NCBI RefSeq assembly: GCF_900111035.1
Contig: NZ_FOFU01000006.1
Coordinates: 1 to 64,000, forward strand
Origin: Treponema bryantii
Lineage (GTDB): Bacteria; Spirochaetota; Spirochaetia; Treponematales; Treponemataceae
Direction of reading: 5' to 3'
Length of the DNA: 64,000 nt
Position numbers and translations under genes: made by a program. The notes beneath the pieces are model-generated. The model was not told where the DNA came from. It made no database searches and was given only the letters and a program-made list of their open reading frames with translations. How positions within the stretch are numbered: the first letter of the stretch is position 1; each line of letters opens with the position of its first letter. Positions 9,569-17,736 of this stretch are shown in pieces.

Positions 9569-11751
9569 TTTGAACTCTCCCAAAGTTTTTGATACAGCCC
9601 CTTATTAACCTTTAACTGTTCATGAGTTCCTTCTTCAACAATTCTTCCATGTTCCATAACAAAAATCTTATCGCAATTAATGACAGTAGTAAGTCTATGA
9701 GCAATTAGAATGGTAGTAACTTTTTCTTTTCTTAAGTTCTTTAAGGTTTCATGAATACTTCGTTCGCTGATATTATCCAAACTACTGGTGGCTTCATCAA
9801 AAATCAGTAACTCTGGTTTTCCTAAAAGTGCCCTGGCCAAAGCTATACGCTGGCGTTCTCCACCACTTAATGATGAACCCCTTTCAGTTAATATGGTATT
9901 GTATCGCCCTGGTAATTTACTTATAAATTCATGAGCCCCAGCTTTCTTACTGGCTTCAATAATATCTTCAATCGTTGCGTTAGATTTATGAAGTGAAATA
10001 TTATCTGCTATTGTTCCAGAAAACAAAAATATATCTTGTGGAACATATCCAATTTTGCTTCGCAAATAAAAAGTATCCATATCTTCAAGATTGTTATTAT
10101 CAAGAAAGATGTCACCTTTCTGAGGCTTATAAAATTTAAGTAATAATTTTACGAGCGTGGATTTTCCACTTCCACTTTCTCCAACAAAAGCAACCCAATC
10201 GCCTTTATTTATAGAAACATTAATATCAAATAAAATCTGTCTTCGGGTACCATAAGTAAAATCTACATTCTTTATTTGTAATTCACCTTCAATTTTTTCA
10301 GGTCGGATATATCTGTTGATTCTCTTTTTCTCAGAATCTTCTTCAAATTCTTCATCTAATTCCAGAATTTCCATAATTCTGTCTGCAGATACAAGAGCTT
10401 CCTGTACCTTTGGTTGAAGATTCACTAAACGACTCAATGGACCTAAAAAATATCCCAGAAGTGCGTTAAATGAGAAAAGTTCACCTAAACTCATTTTATC
10501 TTTCAGGATCAAAAAACTTCCAACCCAGAAAATCAGATTTGTACCGCTTTCATTAAAAAAATCTGTAAAAATATTTCTAATTGTTTGCCAGACATTCAAT
10601 TTAAAATATGTCCAAACCGACTTAGTCTGCAATTTTTCATATTCAGCAAAAGCATATTCACTGGCATTCAGAGCTTTTATTGTTGTTCCGCCATTCATAG
10701 TTTCAACTAAATAAGAATCCACATTTGCATTCTCTACAGTATATTTTCTGTATTGTTTTGCAAAAGGTTTTGCGGTAACCCAAATAATAATTGACGAAAC
10801 TGGCACCATACTTACAGCTATGCCAAAAAGCATTTTATTTTTTATTAAAAGAATTGCTCCAACAACAAATACCATTAACGTATCCATAATTACAGTAATG
10901 GCAGCATCAGTTAATGTAGTACGGATTTTTTGTGCATCGCGCATTCTCGATAAGATTTCGCCTGTTCTTCTGGTATCAAAAAAAGAAACAGGTAATTTCA
11001 TTACATGACTGAAATAAGCAAATATTAAATGAAAATCAATCTTTGTAGAAAATACATTTAACATATAACTTCTTATTGCAGTTAAAAAACTTCTGAAAAG
11101 CGATAATATCAAAACCCCAACAGAAAGCACAGTAAGAGTAGATAAACTGTTTGAGTAAATTACTTCATCAATTACATATTGGAAATAAAAGGATGTAACA
11201 ATTCCAAATAAAATAAGAAGAAAAGAGACAATACTCACTACAGATAATAAGCCCATATGTGGTTTCAAAATAGGTAGAAAACGACCTAAAGAATTTCTTT
11301 TTTCTTCCTTTGTAATTTTAAAATCAGAAGATGGGGTAAGAAAAAGACAATATCCCGTCCATTCTTTACAGAAATCTTCTATCGAAAGTGAGAATTTATT
11401 TCTACATATATCAGGATCATAAATATATACTCGTTTCTTTGTTATTTTTCGAACTACAACATAATGATACCATTCATTTCCGTTGTCTGTTACTGATTCA
11501 TGAGCAATAAAGGGTACCGGTAAATCAGGAGTTATATGTTTTTTTTCACCTTTCAAGGCTCGTACATTAAAAGAAAGATCTTTTGCGGCAATAATCATAC
11601 CGTTTAAATTTGTACCGTTTTTATCTGTTCCAGACACTTCGCGGATTCTTTTTAAACTTACCTGACATTTAAAATAGCTTGCTATCATTGCAAGACAAGC
11701 ACAGCCACAGTCACTCTGGTCAAGTTGTTGTATATATTTCATAAACCCCAT
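9565..11751 (-). CDS. Peptidase-domain ABC exporter (C39 bacteriocin-type)
   Basis: 728 residues in three parts. Residues 1-130 form a C39 cysteine peptidase: Gln-rich 'QLDQSDCGCACLAMI' with catalytic Cys15, His96 in 'WYHYVVV' and Asp112 in 'YDPD'. Residues about 160-450 are a six-helix ABC transmembrane domain. Residues about 485-728 are the ATPase, with Walker A GESGSGKST, signature LSGGERQR and Walker B LLIFDEATSSLD. Such proteins remove double-glycine-type leaders and export the core peptide. The nearby 50-residue precursor ends its leader in Gly-Ala, a form these peptidases accept. The start at 11751 follows the upstream stop directly; the ATG at 11742 is also possible. Confidence 0.93.
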   Translation of the reverse strand: MGFMKYIQQLDQSDCGCACLAMIASYFKCQVSLKRIREVSGTDKNGTNLNGMIIAAKDLSFNVRALKGEKKHITPDLPVPFIAHESVTDNGNEWYHYVVVRKITKKRVYIYDPDICRNKFSLSIEDFCKEWTGYCLFLTPSSDFKITKEEKRNSLGRFLPILKPHMGLLSVVSIVSFLLILFGIVTSFYFQYVIDEVIYSNSLSTLTVLSVGVLILSLFRSFLTAIRSYMLNVFSTKIDFHLIFAYFSHVMKLPVSFFDTRRTGEILSRMRDAQKIRTTLTDAAITVIMDTLMVFVVGAILLIKNKMLFGIAVSMVPVSSIIIWVTAKPFAKQYRKYTVENANVDSYLVETMNGGTTIKALNASEYAFAEYEKLQTKSVWTYFKLNVWQTIRNIFTDFFNESGTNLIFWVGSFLILKDKMSLGELFSFNALLGYFLGPLSRLVNLQPKVQEALVSADRIMEILELDEEFEEDSEKKRINRYIRPEKIEGELQIKNVDFTYGTRRQILFDINVSINKGDWVAFVGESGSGKSTLVKLLLKFYKPQKGDIFLDNNNLEDMDTFYLRSKIGYVPQDIFLFSGTIADNISLHKSNATIEDIIEASKKAGAHEFISKLPGRYNTILTERGSSLSGGERQRIALARALLGKPELLIFDEATSSLDNISERSIHETLKNLRKEKVTTILIAHRLTTVINCDKIFVMEHGRIVEEGTHEQLKVNKGLYQKLWESSK

Positions 11752-14217
11752 TTACTTCTTATATCCTATATACTCAATTTTATCCTGAGCCCAGTCAAAT
11801 CCTTGAAAACCATTTGGTAAATCTTCTTTTGCATCAAAGGGTTTGAGTGAAATTGTTAAACTATCTCCAATTGGAGAAGTTTTCATAATTTTTATAGCAA
11901 AACCCCTTACCAATAGTTCTTTCTGCAGCATTGAAATACAAAAATCATAATAAAATGCATAACTATTTGGGCGGCACAAATATGCTTTATTTGAACCTGC
12001 AAGGAAGAGTCTTAATGTAAATTCGTTATTACTCAGGTACTTATAGGTTGCTTCTGTAATTTGTGGGTATTCAATATTAAAGAAATCATCTACAACAATA
12101 ACACCATCTTTAGATAGTAATTTTTCTGCCAGAACTAAATCATTGTAAACACTTTCACCAACATGACATCCATCAATATGAATAAAACGTGTTTTCTTCA
12201 TATAATTTTTTGCTTCGGAATAATAATCAAATTCTTCTGAATAACCAGAATAAATCTGAAGAAAAGATTTATCTTTACCAGTGATGTCTTTCAGGTTAGT
12301 AAAAATTTCATCTTTATTATTATCTAACAATGGATCTATAAGTAATAAACTTTCATCTTCTCTTAAGAATTTAGCAATTTCAATTGCCGATTTTCCTTTC
12401 CAGACACCAATTTCAAAACAATTCCCCAAAATGCTATTTTTTTCTTGAAGACTGAGAATACTATCAAATATAGCTCTTGAGAGTCCGCTAAACCAGCCGT
12501 CAAGCTTATCAAACTTCTGTTGTTCAAGAATAAACTTTTTATTAACTGGAAGTTTCTTGTTTTCATTAATAAAATTATTTACTTCTTGTTTACCAGTAAT
12601 AATATTCATAACAGACTTCAGTTCATGCATTTCCATTAAAGTTGCATAAAACTTCAATACTTTTTTAATTATCTCTTTTCTATAAATGCATTCAATTTCA
12701 TTTATTTCTTTTCCTGTAAGCAGCGTGTAATAATAACAGGTACCACCACATAAGTTTTTTGCAAAACAATTTTTACATTTTTCTTTTTGATCTACAGTTT
12801 TATTATCTTCGATATCTGCATAAGTAATATTATCTCTGAAGGTTCCTATCTTTTGTTCCAGATCAACAGTAGAATCACAATGATATAACTCTCCTTCTGC
12901 ATTTACCGAAAGTTTTTCACCCCAACCACATCTTTTAGTAATAAATCCTTTTGCGTAAAAATTTTGCAGTACATCAAAGAAAAAATGTTCTTTTAGGAAA
13001 TTTATATAAAAATAATCTTTATTCTTTATTCCATCTATTACTCTTTCCAAAAGTTTATCAAAGTTTGCTAAATACTCATAAAGTATTTCCTTACTGAATT
13101 TAAGATTTTCACTCCGTACAAGTTGAAAATTCATAGAGTTTATTTTTAAGCTTTTAAAGAAATCAACTATTTCTAATAGATTTATATTTTTGGGAGTAAT
13201 AACAGTATTGATATTTACTTTTATGTTATTCTTTTGTAATAATTCAATTCCTTTTATTACATCGTTAAATGAAGATTTTCCATTTGCATAATTTCTTGAA
13301 TAATTATTTATGTATTCAGGACCATCAATACTAATCCAGAAATCTGTCTTATACATGCCTTTTATAAAATCAATATGCTCTTGATTTAAGAGTGTACCGT
13401 TAGAATAGAAAAATAAAGTATAATATTTTACTTTTGGCTCTTTAATCAGCCCCTGGAATTGCTCATTAAGAAGAATTCTGTTTGCCATAGCACTTTTTTG
13501 TTTAAAAAGCTTATTTGAAAAAGCAATCATTGATTTTACATATTCATCTTTTTGTATCTGCCAGTAATTCCACAACGACTCATTTTTCAGGATTTGATTT
13601 AATATTTTTAAATAAGAATCTTCAATCTCACCAGGTTTATCACTTATTTCAGACTTATATTTTTCCTGAATTTCAACCGGAAGTTTTTCAAATAATTTTT
13701 TTTCAGAAAAATTAATAAAATCCCCATGCTTAAGTAAAAAACCTTCATGATCTGCTATTATCTCATCAAAGTCTTTTAACAATTGAAAATCTAATAAAGG
13801 TTCAGATGTAAAACCAAAACTAAAAATATACTCAGGTGCTTCTGGCATATATTTTGTAGTGGCAAATTCAACAATTTCCAGAAGATTTTCTTTTGTAAGA
13901 TGACTTTTATTTTCGTGTTTTCTGTAGCAATAAATACAATTCAAATTACATTTATTTGAAACATTTATTGTTATAAAACATTTTTTTTCTCGTACAGCAG
14001 GAACAATTTTTTCTTTTGCATTAATAAGATTTTGTATATCCTGACGGGATTTTTCTGGAAATTCAGATAAATTAAAATTATCAATATCTTTTTCGAGGAT
14101 TTTTTTAAAGTTTTCAGAAACTTCTTTTTCTACATTGTATATTTCTTTTGTATAATTATCATATAAATAATTATTCTTTTCCGTATCAAATAAATAAAAA
14201 CGATTGTTATAGTCCAT
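11752..14217 (-). CDS. Radical SAM/SPASM peptide maturase fused to a class I SAM methyltransferase
   Basis: 821 residues. After an N-terminal peptide-recognition-like region (1-75), the radical SAM cluster motif CX3CX2C is Cys90, Cys94, Cys97 (CNLNCIYCY). A long lysine-rich insertion (about 145-260) interrupts the barrel before 'YSNGTLL' and 'FWISIDGPE'. A SPASM-type auxiliary cluster region follows ('KRCGWGEKLSVNAEGELYHC', 'KCKNCFAKNLCGGTC'). From about residue 600 a Methyltransf_24-like Rossmann domain begins ('CFEIGVWKGKSAIEIAKFL', 'LLIDPLL', 'FIHIDGCHVGESVYND', 'VVDDFFN'). The two SAM chemistries in one chain imply cross-linking or epimerisation plus methylation of the precursor. It directly precedes the exporter gene. 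Confidence 0.85.
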   Translation of the reverse strand: MDYNNRFYLFDTEKNNYLYDNYTKEIYNVEKEVSENFKKILEKDIDNFNLSEFPEKSRQDIQNLINAKEKIVPAVREKKCFITINVSNKCNLNCIYCYRKHENKSHLTKENLLEIVEFATTKYMPEAPEYIFSFGFTSEPLLDFQLLKDFDEIIADHEGFLLKHGDFINFSEKKLFEKLPVEIQEKYKSEISDKPGEIEDSYLKILNQILKNESLWNYWQIQKDEYVKSMIAFSNKLFKQKSAMANRILLNEQFQGLIKEPKVKYYTLFFYSNGTLLNQEHIDFIKGMYKTDFWISIDGPEYINNYSRNYANGKSSFNDVIKGIELLQKNNIKVNINTVITPKNINLLEIVDFFKSLKINSMNFQLVRSENLKFSKEILYEYLANFDKLLERVIDGIKNKDYFYINFLKEHFFFDVLQNFYAKGFITKRCGWGEKLSVNAEGELYHCDSTVDLEQKIGTFRDNITYADIEDNKTVDQKEKCKNCFAKNLCGGTCYYYTLLTGKEINEIECIYRKEIIKKVLKFYATLMEMHELKSVMNIITGKQEVNNFINENKKLPVNKKFILEQQKFDKLDGWFSGLSRAIFDSILSLQEKNSILGNCFEIGVWKGKSAIEIAKFLREDESLLLIDPLLDNNKDEIFTNLKDITGKDKSFLQIYSGYSEEFDYYSEAKNYMKKTRFIHIDGCHVGESVYNDLVLAEKLLSKDGVIVVDDFFNIEYPQITEATYKYLSNNEFTLRLFLAGSNKAYLCRPNSYAFYYDFCISMLQKELLVRGFAIKIMKTSPIGDSLTISLKPFDAKEDLPNGFQGFDWAQDKIEYIGYKK

Positions 14218-14296
14218 TTTTTTATCCTTTTATTTTTTTTATTTACAACCCAACAAAATCTGAAAATATTGTCAGGTAGCATTTTCCATAATTGTT

Positions 14297-15754
14297 TTAC
14301 TCAAGAGCCAAATCATTTATAAACGTAAATAATTCATCTTCCTTATTTACATTCAATACAGATTCAATAGTTTTTTTCAAATCTTTTACACTACACCAGT
14401 AATCAGGATAATACCCTTTACCTTCGCCCTTAAATTTTTTTGATTTTGACACATTTTCAGAATAATCGGTAAATCCACAGCTAATCTGCAGACCACTGTT
14501 TGAAAGATGATAAGATAAAAGATTTCCGAAAGATGCACATCCAACAGTATTTGTTCCAATCTGAATTACCTGATTTTTTTTCTTGAAAAAAAGATAAGCC
14601 TGTTCAAGAATTGATTCTCCAGAAGATGCCACTCCATTGTCAGTAAGGATAATAATTTTCCCTTTGTATACAGGGTCTTTAAAATCAACTTTAGATTCTA
14701 AAACCCTTTCTATAAGTAATTGTGGTTTTCGATTTAATTTTTTTTCTATTTTTATGATTTTATTTAGCATTTTTTTATTGGCTTGAACTGATAAATCACA
14801 AAATCTGTTATATTCATATTTAGCAGCTTTTATCGAAGCCAAAGAAAAAATCCATTTTTCAGGTGCTCTATATTTACACAAAAATTTTTCAGATTTTTTC
14901 TTATTGTTAAAATATAAGTCAGAATAAAACTTTAAGGAATAACTGTCATCTCCACCATGGTTCCCTCTTATATCCAGAATAATTACATCCTTATTTTTAC
15001 ATTTATCTGCTGTATTCAAAAAATCATATATTTGTTCTTTTTGTTCTTCATTGTTATAATAGCACCGATTGTATCTTATCCAGATTGCTTTATTACACTC
15101 TTTAATTTTAAACGAAAAACCTTCATTATTTGACAATTCTCTGCAAACCGGCAGAACAACCTCTTTATCATTAATTTTTATGATGATTTCAGATTGATTT
15201 TTTTCGGATAAAATACCTAATCTATATATATTGTTACCTTTAGCCGGATATTCAAATAAATAATCAGCTATATTTTCAAGTTGAATAATACTTCCTGTTT
15301 TAATTGATTTGTCAGGAGTCTCATTTACATATATTTTTCCATCTTTTTTTATTACATATAGATCCGAAAAATAAATATTTAAATTTTTAATAAAATGATA
15401 ATTAATTGAAGTATTTTTATTAGAAGATTTAATAGTAAAATGTGTATCTGATATATACGGCGAAAATTTTTGATAAAGACTTTCTGCAAAATCAGATATT
15501 TTTACAACAGGGGTCTTATTCCATATGGATATAACAGCCTTCTTTTCGTTATCAATATTCAAACCTTTTGTTTTTGCTTCTTCAAAGCCTGCATAACAGT
15601 TTTCCAGAATATAACAGAATTCTTCCAGATCATTTTCCATTTGTTCAAGTGAAATTTCTTCAACTTCTGCATATTTTGGAAGAGTAGCTAAGTCATATGG
15701 AATAATTTTATTTTTTATATTCTTTTTTTTTAATTTTTTTTTTGTAAAAATCAT
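14297..15754 (-). CDS. S41 family serine protease of the RiPP cluster
   Basis: 485 residues. The C-terminal half has S41 (tail-specific/CtpA) signatures: 'DVIILDIRGNHGGDD', 'KIIILTDNGVASSGESILEQA' with the expected nucleophile Ser in ASSGES, and 'IGTNTVGCASFGN'. There is no signal peptide or membrane helix; the N-terminus is very lysine-rich. It therefore appears cytoplasmic, unlike most S41 proteases. It has only a weak ribosome site. Its position between the precursor and the second maturase suggests leader or tail processing, or clearance of unmodified peptide. That role is inference. Confidence 0.78.
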   Translation of the reverse strand: MIFTKKKLKKKNIKNKIIPYDLATLPKYAEVEEISLEQMENDLEEFCYILENCYAGFEEAKTKGLNIDNEKKAVISIWNKTPVVKISDFAESLYQKFSPYISDTHFTIKSSNKNTSINYHFIKNLNIYFSDLYVIKKDGKIYVNETPDKSIKTGSIIQLENIADYLFEYPAKGNNIYRLGILSEKNQSEIIIKINDKEVVLPVCRELSNNEGFSFKIKECNKAIWIRYNRCYYNNEEQKEQIYDFLNTADKCKNKDVIILDIRGNHGGDDSYSLKFYSDLYFNNKKKSEKFLCKYRAPEKWIFSLASIKAAKYEYNRFCDLSVQANKKMLNKIIKIEKKLNRKPQLLIERVLESKVDFKDPVYKGKIIILTDNGVASSGESILEQAYLFFKKKNQVIQIGTNTVGCASFGNLLSYHLSNSGLQISCGFTDYSENVSKSKKFKGEGKGYYPDYWCSVKDLKKTIESVLNVNKEDELFTFINDLALE

Positions 15755-15772
15755 AAAATACCATTATTAAAA

Positions 15773-15799
15773 CCCGTGAAAAAATTTTTTTTTCACGGG
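15773..15799 (-). terminator. Hairpin after the precursor gene (partial terminator or attenuator)
   Basis: A 7-bp stem CCCGTGA/TCACGGG encloses an A/T-only loop and is extended by A:T pairs. It lies between the precursor stop (15829) and the S41 start (15754). The following T run on the transcribed strand is short. A leaky terminator here would give more precursor than enzyme mRNA, as is common in peptide clusters. No measurement supports this yet. Confidence 0.5.
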
Positions 15800-15828
15800 A
15801 AAAATAAATTAATTATTCTTTTTTAGTC

Positions 15829-15981
15829 TTAACATTTATAGACGGTATAATTTGAACCTGAACTATCACAATTACAATAAATATTACCGCGACAAGCACC
15901 ATCAACATTGAACATGTCATCAACTGTAATTTCGTCCATACCAAAAGATTCCATTACACCGAAATCCTCGATTTTTTTCAT
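15829..15981 (-). CDS. RiPP precursor peptide, 50 residues, four-cysteine core
   Basis: A short gene starting at the ATG at 15981, 7 nt after AGGAG, and ending TAA at 15829. The N-terminal 29 residues are acidic and leader-like: the stretch MDEITVDDMFNVDGA (15-29) fits the double-glycine leader pattern (acidic helix, hydrophobics at the -4, -7 and -12 type positions, then Gly-Ala). Cleavage after Ala29 gives a 21-residue core with Cys30, Cys36, Cys38 and Cys50 (CX5CXCX11C) and several Ser, Asn, Thr and Tyr. Two radical SAM/SPASM enzymes and a C39 exporter flank it, so thioether-type cross-links (sactipeptide/ranthipeptide-like) are expected. I do not recognise a described family. Confidence 0.85.
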   Translation of the reverse strand: MKKIEDFGVMESFGMDEITVDDMFNVDGACRGNIYCNCDSSGSNYTVYKC

Positions 15982-16011
15982 TTTTTTCTCCTATTTTTTT
16001 GAAGTTTTTTT

Positions 16012-16122
16012 TAATAACACAGCATTATGGTTAGTGTAATACTTTGTTATTATCTTTTTTGTACAGTATCTAACCCTACCGTACATATATATACACAGTT
16101 TTAAAACTTAAAACTGTACATA
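16012..16122 (-). promoter_or_regulatory. Structured AT-rich leader between first maturase and precursor
   Basis: The interval holds two inverted repeats: CAGTTTT/AAAACTG at 16095-16115 just after the maturase stop, and an imperfect AATAACA/TGTTATT pair spanning about 16014-16056. They could end the maturase transcript and shape a separate precursor transcript. I see no confident -35/-10 pair. Confidence 0.3.
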
Positions 16123-17472
16123 TTATTTTTTAAGCTCAAAATAAGTTTCCAAAAACTCTTCTGTATTATTTTTGATATTTGAACACATAGAATTTTCTTC
16201 TTCCTTTGCAGTAACATTTTTCAATATAACTCTTGGACAACCACCAAGACATGAATATAAAAACAAACAATCCTTACATTTTTCTACTTCAAATCCTGAT
16301 CCTGTCATTACATAATTATAATTATTGTTCTTTTCATCTTTAGAGCCTTCAAATATGTTTCCAATACAGTATTTTTTTTCTCCAATATCTTCCCAACACT
16401 TGTATAAATCCCCATTAGAATTTACAACATAGTTATTAATCATATTGGCTCCACAAGATACAAGTCTGTTTGATTTTGGAAAGAGCTCGCTGATTCCAAT
16501 ATTCTTCTCTTTTGCAAGTTTTAATATAAATTCCGCTTTGTCGGTAAAATTCAAACAAGCAGAGGCATGTTTATCCCCATTACTATTTTTTCTTACAAAA
16601 GCAGGATAAACAAGGAATAAGTTTTCATATTTTTCATTAAGTTTCGTGTATAATTCATAATATTCATCCGAGTTTTCTTTACTAATATTTACACGTATAA
16701 CAACAGGAAGTTTTATATTTGTTTCTTTATAATATTTATAACTTAAATCTAAGGCTTTCATAACAGACTGGTATGAATTATCGCCATTTTTCATTGGTCG
16801 ATTTTTATTATGAGTTTCTTCTTTTCCATCTAAAGTTATTTGGATTTGTTTAAATTGTTGTTCAGCAAAATATTTTATTTTTTCTTCATCAATTAAAGAA
16901 CCATTTGTTACAATTCGTTGTTCATATTTTTCAAGATTTAAGGATGTTATTTTATCATTAAATTCTTGAATTTTATTCCAGGCACATAAAGGTTCTCCTC
17001 CATACCAGTCAACGTTAAGTTTCTTTACACCACTCTTGCGAATAAACTCAACAAGCTGATTTAATGTTTCTTCAGACATTGTTACATTATTACTACCAAC
17101 ATCTTTTGCACGGTCTCCTTCAAAACAATAAACACATTTAAAGTTACAAGCCATTGTTGGAGCAATAGTAAGAGCTAGTTGTGACGTTGAAAACCTGACT
17201 CTATAAGACAAAAATTTCATTCTATCAAAAAATGAATCATCATCTTCATTAAGTAGAACACCACTTTTTATAAAATCTTGTTTTATTTCTTCTGGCAAAC
17301 ACGAAGCATCATTTTCTTCTATCATTCTTTTTACATATGGAACATTTTCATCTTCCAATTGATAAAAACTATTTGAATTGCCACAAAAAAACAAATACCC
17401 ATTGTTCTTTGATTTAAATAAAAGAATTCTTTTTGAAACAAACAATTTTTTTTCTGAACTTTTTGCTTTCAT
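16123..17472 (-). CDS. Radical SAM/SPASM peptide maturase
   Basis: 449 residues from the ATG at 17472; a GTG at 17484 is in frame but has no ribosome site. Residues 1-95 form a PqqD/RRE-like recognition region typical of RiPP maturases. The radical SAM motif CX3CX2C is Cys109, Cys113, Cys116 (CNFKCVYCF), followed by 'VDWYGGEPL', 'IVTNGSLI' and 'QITLDGKEETHNKNRP'. The SPASM region has 'SCGANMINNYVVNSNGDLYKCWE' and the final 'CKDCLFLYSCLGGCP' cluster. This is the standard layout for sactipeptide- and ranthipeptide-type thioether synthases. It is the first gene of the leftward cluster, directly upstream of the precursor. Confidence 0.9.
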   Translation of the reverse strand: MKAKSSEKKLFVSKRILLFKSKNNGYLFFCGNSNSFYQLEDENVPYVKRMIEENDASCLPEEIKQDFIKSGVLLNEDDDSFFDRMKFLSYRVRFSTSQLALTIAPTMACNFKCVYCFEGDRAKDVGSNNVTMSEETLNQLVEFIRKSGVKKLNVDWYGGEPLCAWNKIQEFNDKITSLNLEKYEQRIVTNGSLIDEEKIKYFAEQQFKQIQITLDGKEETHNKNRPMKNGDNSYQSVMKALDLSYKYYKETNIKLPVVIRVNISKENSDEYYELYTKLNEKYENLFLVYPAFVRKNSNGDKHASACLNFTDKAEFILKLAKEKNIGISELFPKSNRLVSCGANMINNYVVNSNGDLYKCWEDIGEKKYCIGNIFEGSKDEKNNNYNYVMTGSGFEVEKCKDCLFLYSCLGGCPRVILKNVTAKEEENSMCSNIKNNTEEFLETYFELKK

Positions 17473-17594
17473 TTTCTTTACCACATATAATTTTTTCTAA
17501 ATTGTAAATCAGAATTTTCAAATAACAAGGTCATAAAGTGTCTAATTTTTTTAATTATTCATATGACACCAGTCATACTGAAATTAAAAGCAAA

Positions 17595-17626
17595 AAAAAG
17601 ACTGCCGATTTCTCGACAGTCTTTTT
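17595..17626 (-). terminator. Hairpin terminator downstream of the isomerase gene
   Basis: The stem AAAAGACTG/CAGTCTTTT with an inner CGA/TCG pair is flanked by an A run on the left (a U run for leftward transcripts). It separates the sugar operon from the RiPP cluster. It is symmetrical and could act in both directions. Confidence 0.75.
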
Positions 17627-17640
17627 ATAAGATCCGTAGG

Positions 17641-17735
17641 TCGGCAAGCACAGCTTGCCTCTGAGCCGTTCTTTCGATAATCCTAAACTGGCCCGCTGTC
17701 GCAGCCCAGTTTTTAACGGATTTTCGATTTTAGGC
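17641..17735. repeat. Structured dispersed repeat, copy 1
   Basis: It begins with the palindrome GGCAAGC-aca-GCTTGCC. CCGTTCTTTCGAT and CCTAAA arms pair with AACGG and TTTTAGG at the far end. Between them is a variable hairpin (ACTGG/CCAGT). A second copy at about 44931-45020 keeps the outer arms but has a different inner stem (AGCAA/TTGCT), so the pairing is conserved although the bases differ. Both copies sit at the 3' end of a leftward gene. Confidence 0.7.
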
Positions 17736-17736
17736 T

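Noticed and set aside
15829-15981. Lanthipeptide precursor
   Set aside because: The core has Cys and Ser/Thr, but no LanB, LanM or LanC-type gene is present; the neighbours are radical SAM enzymes.
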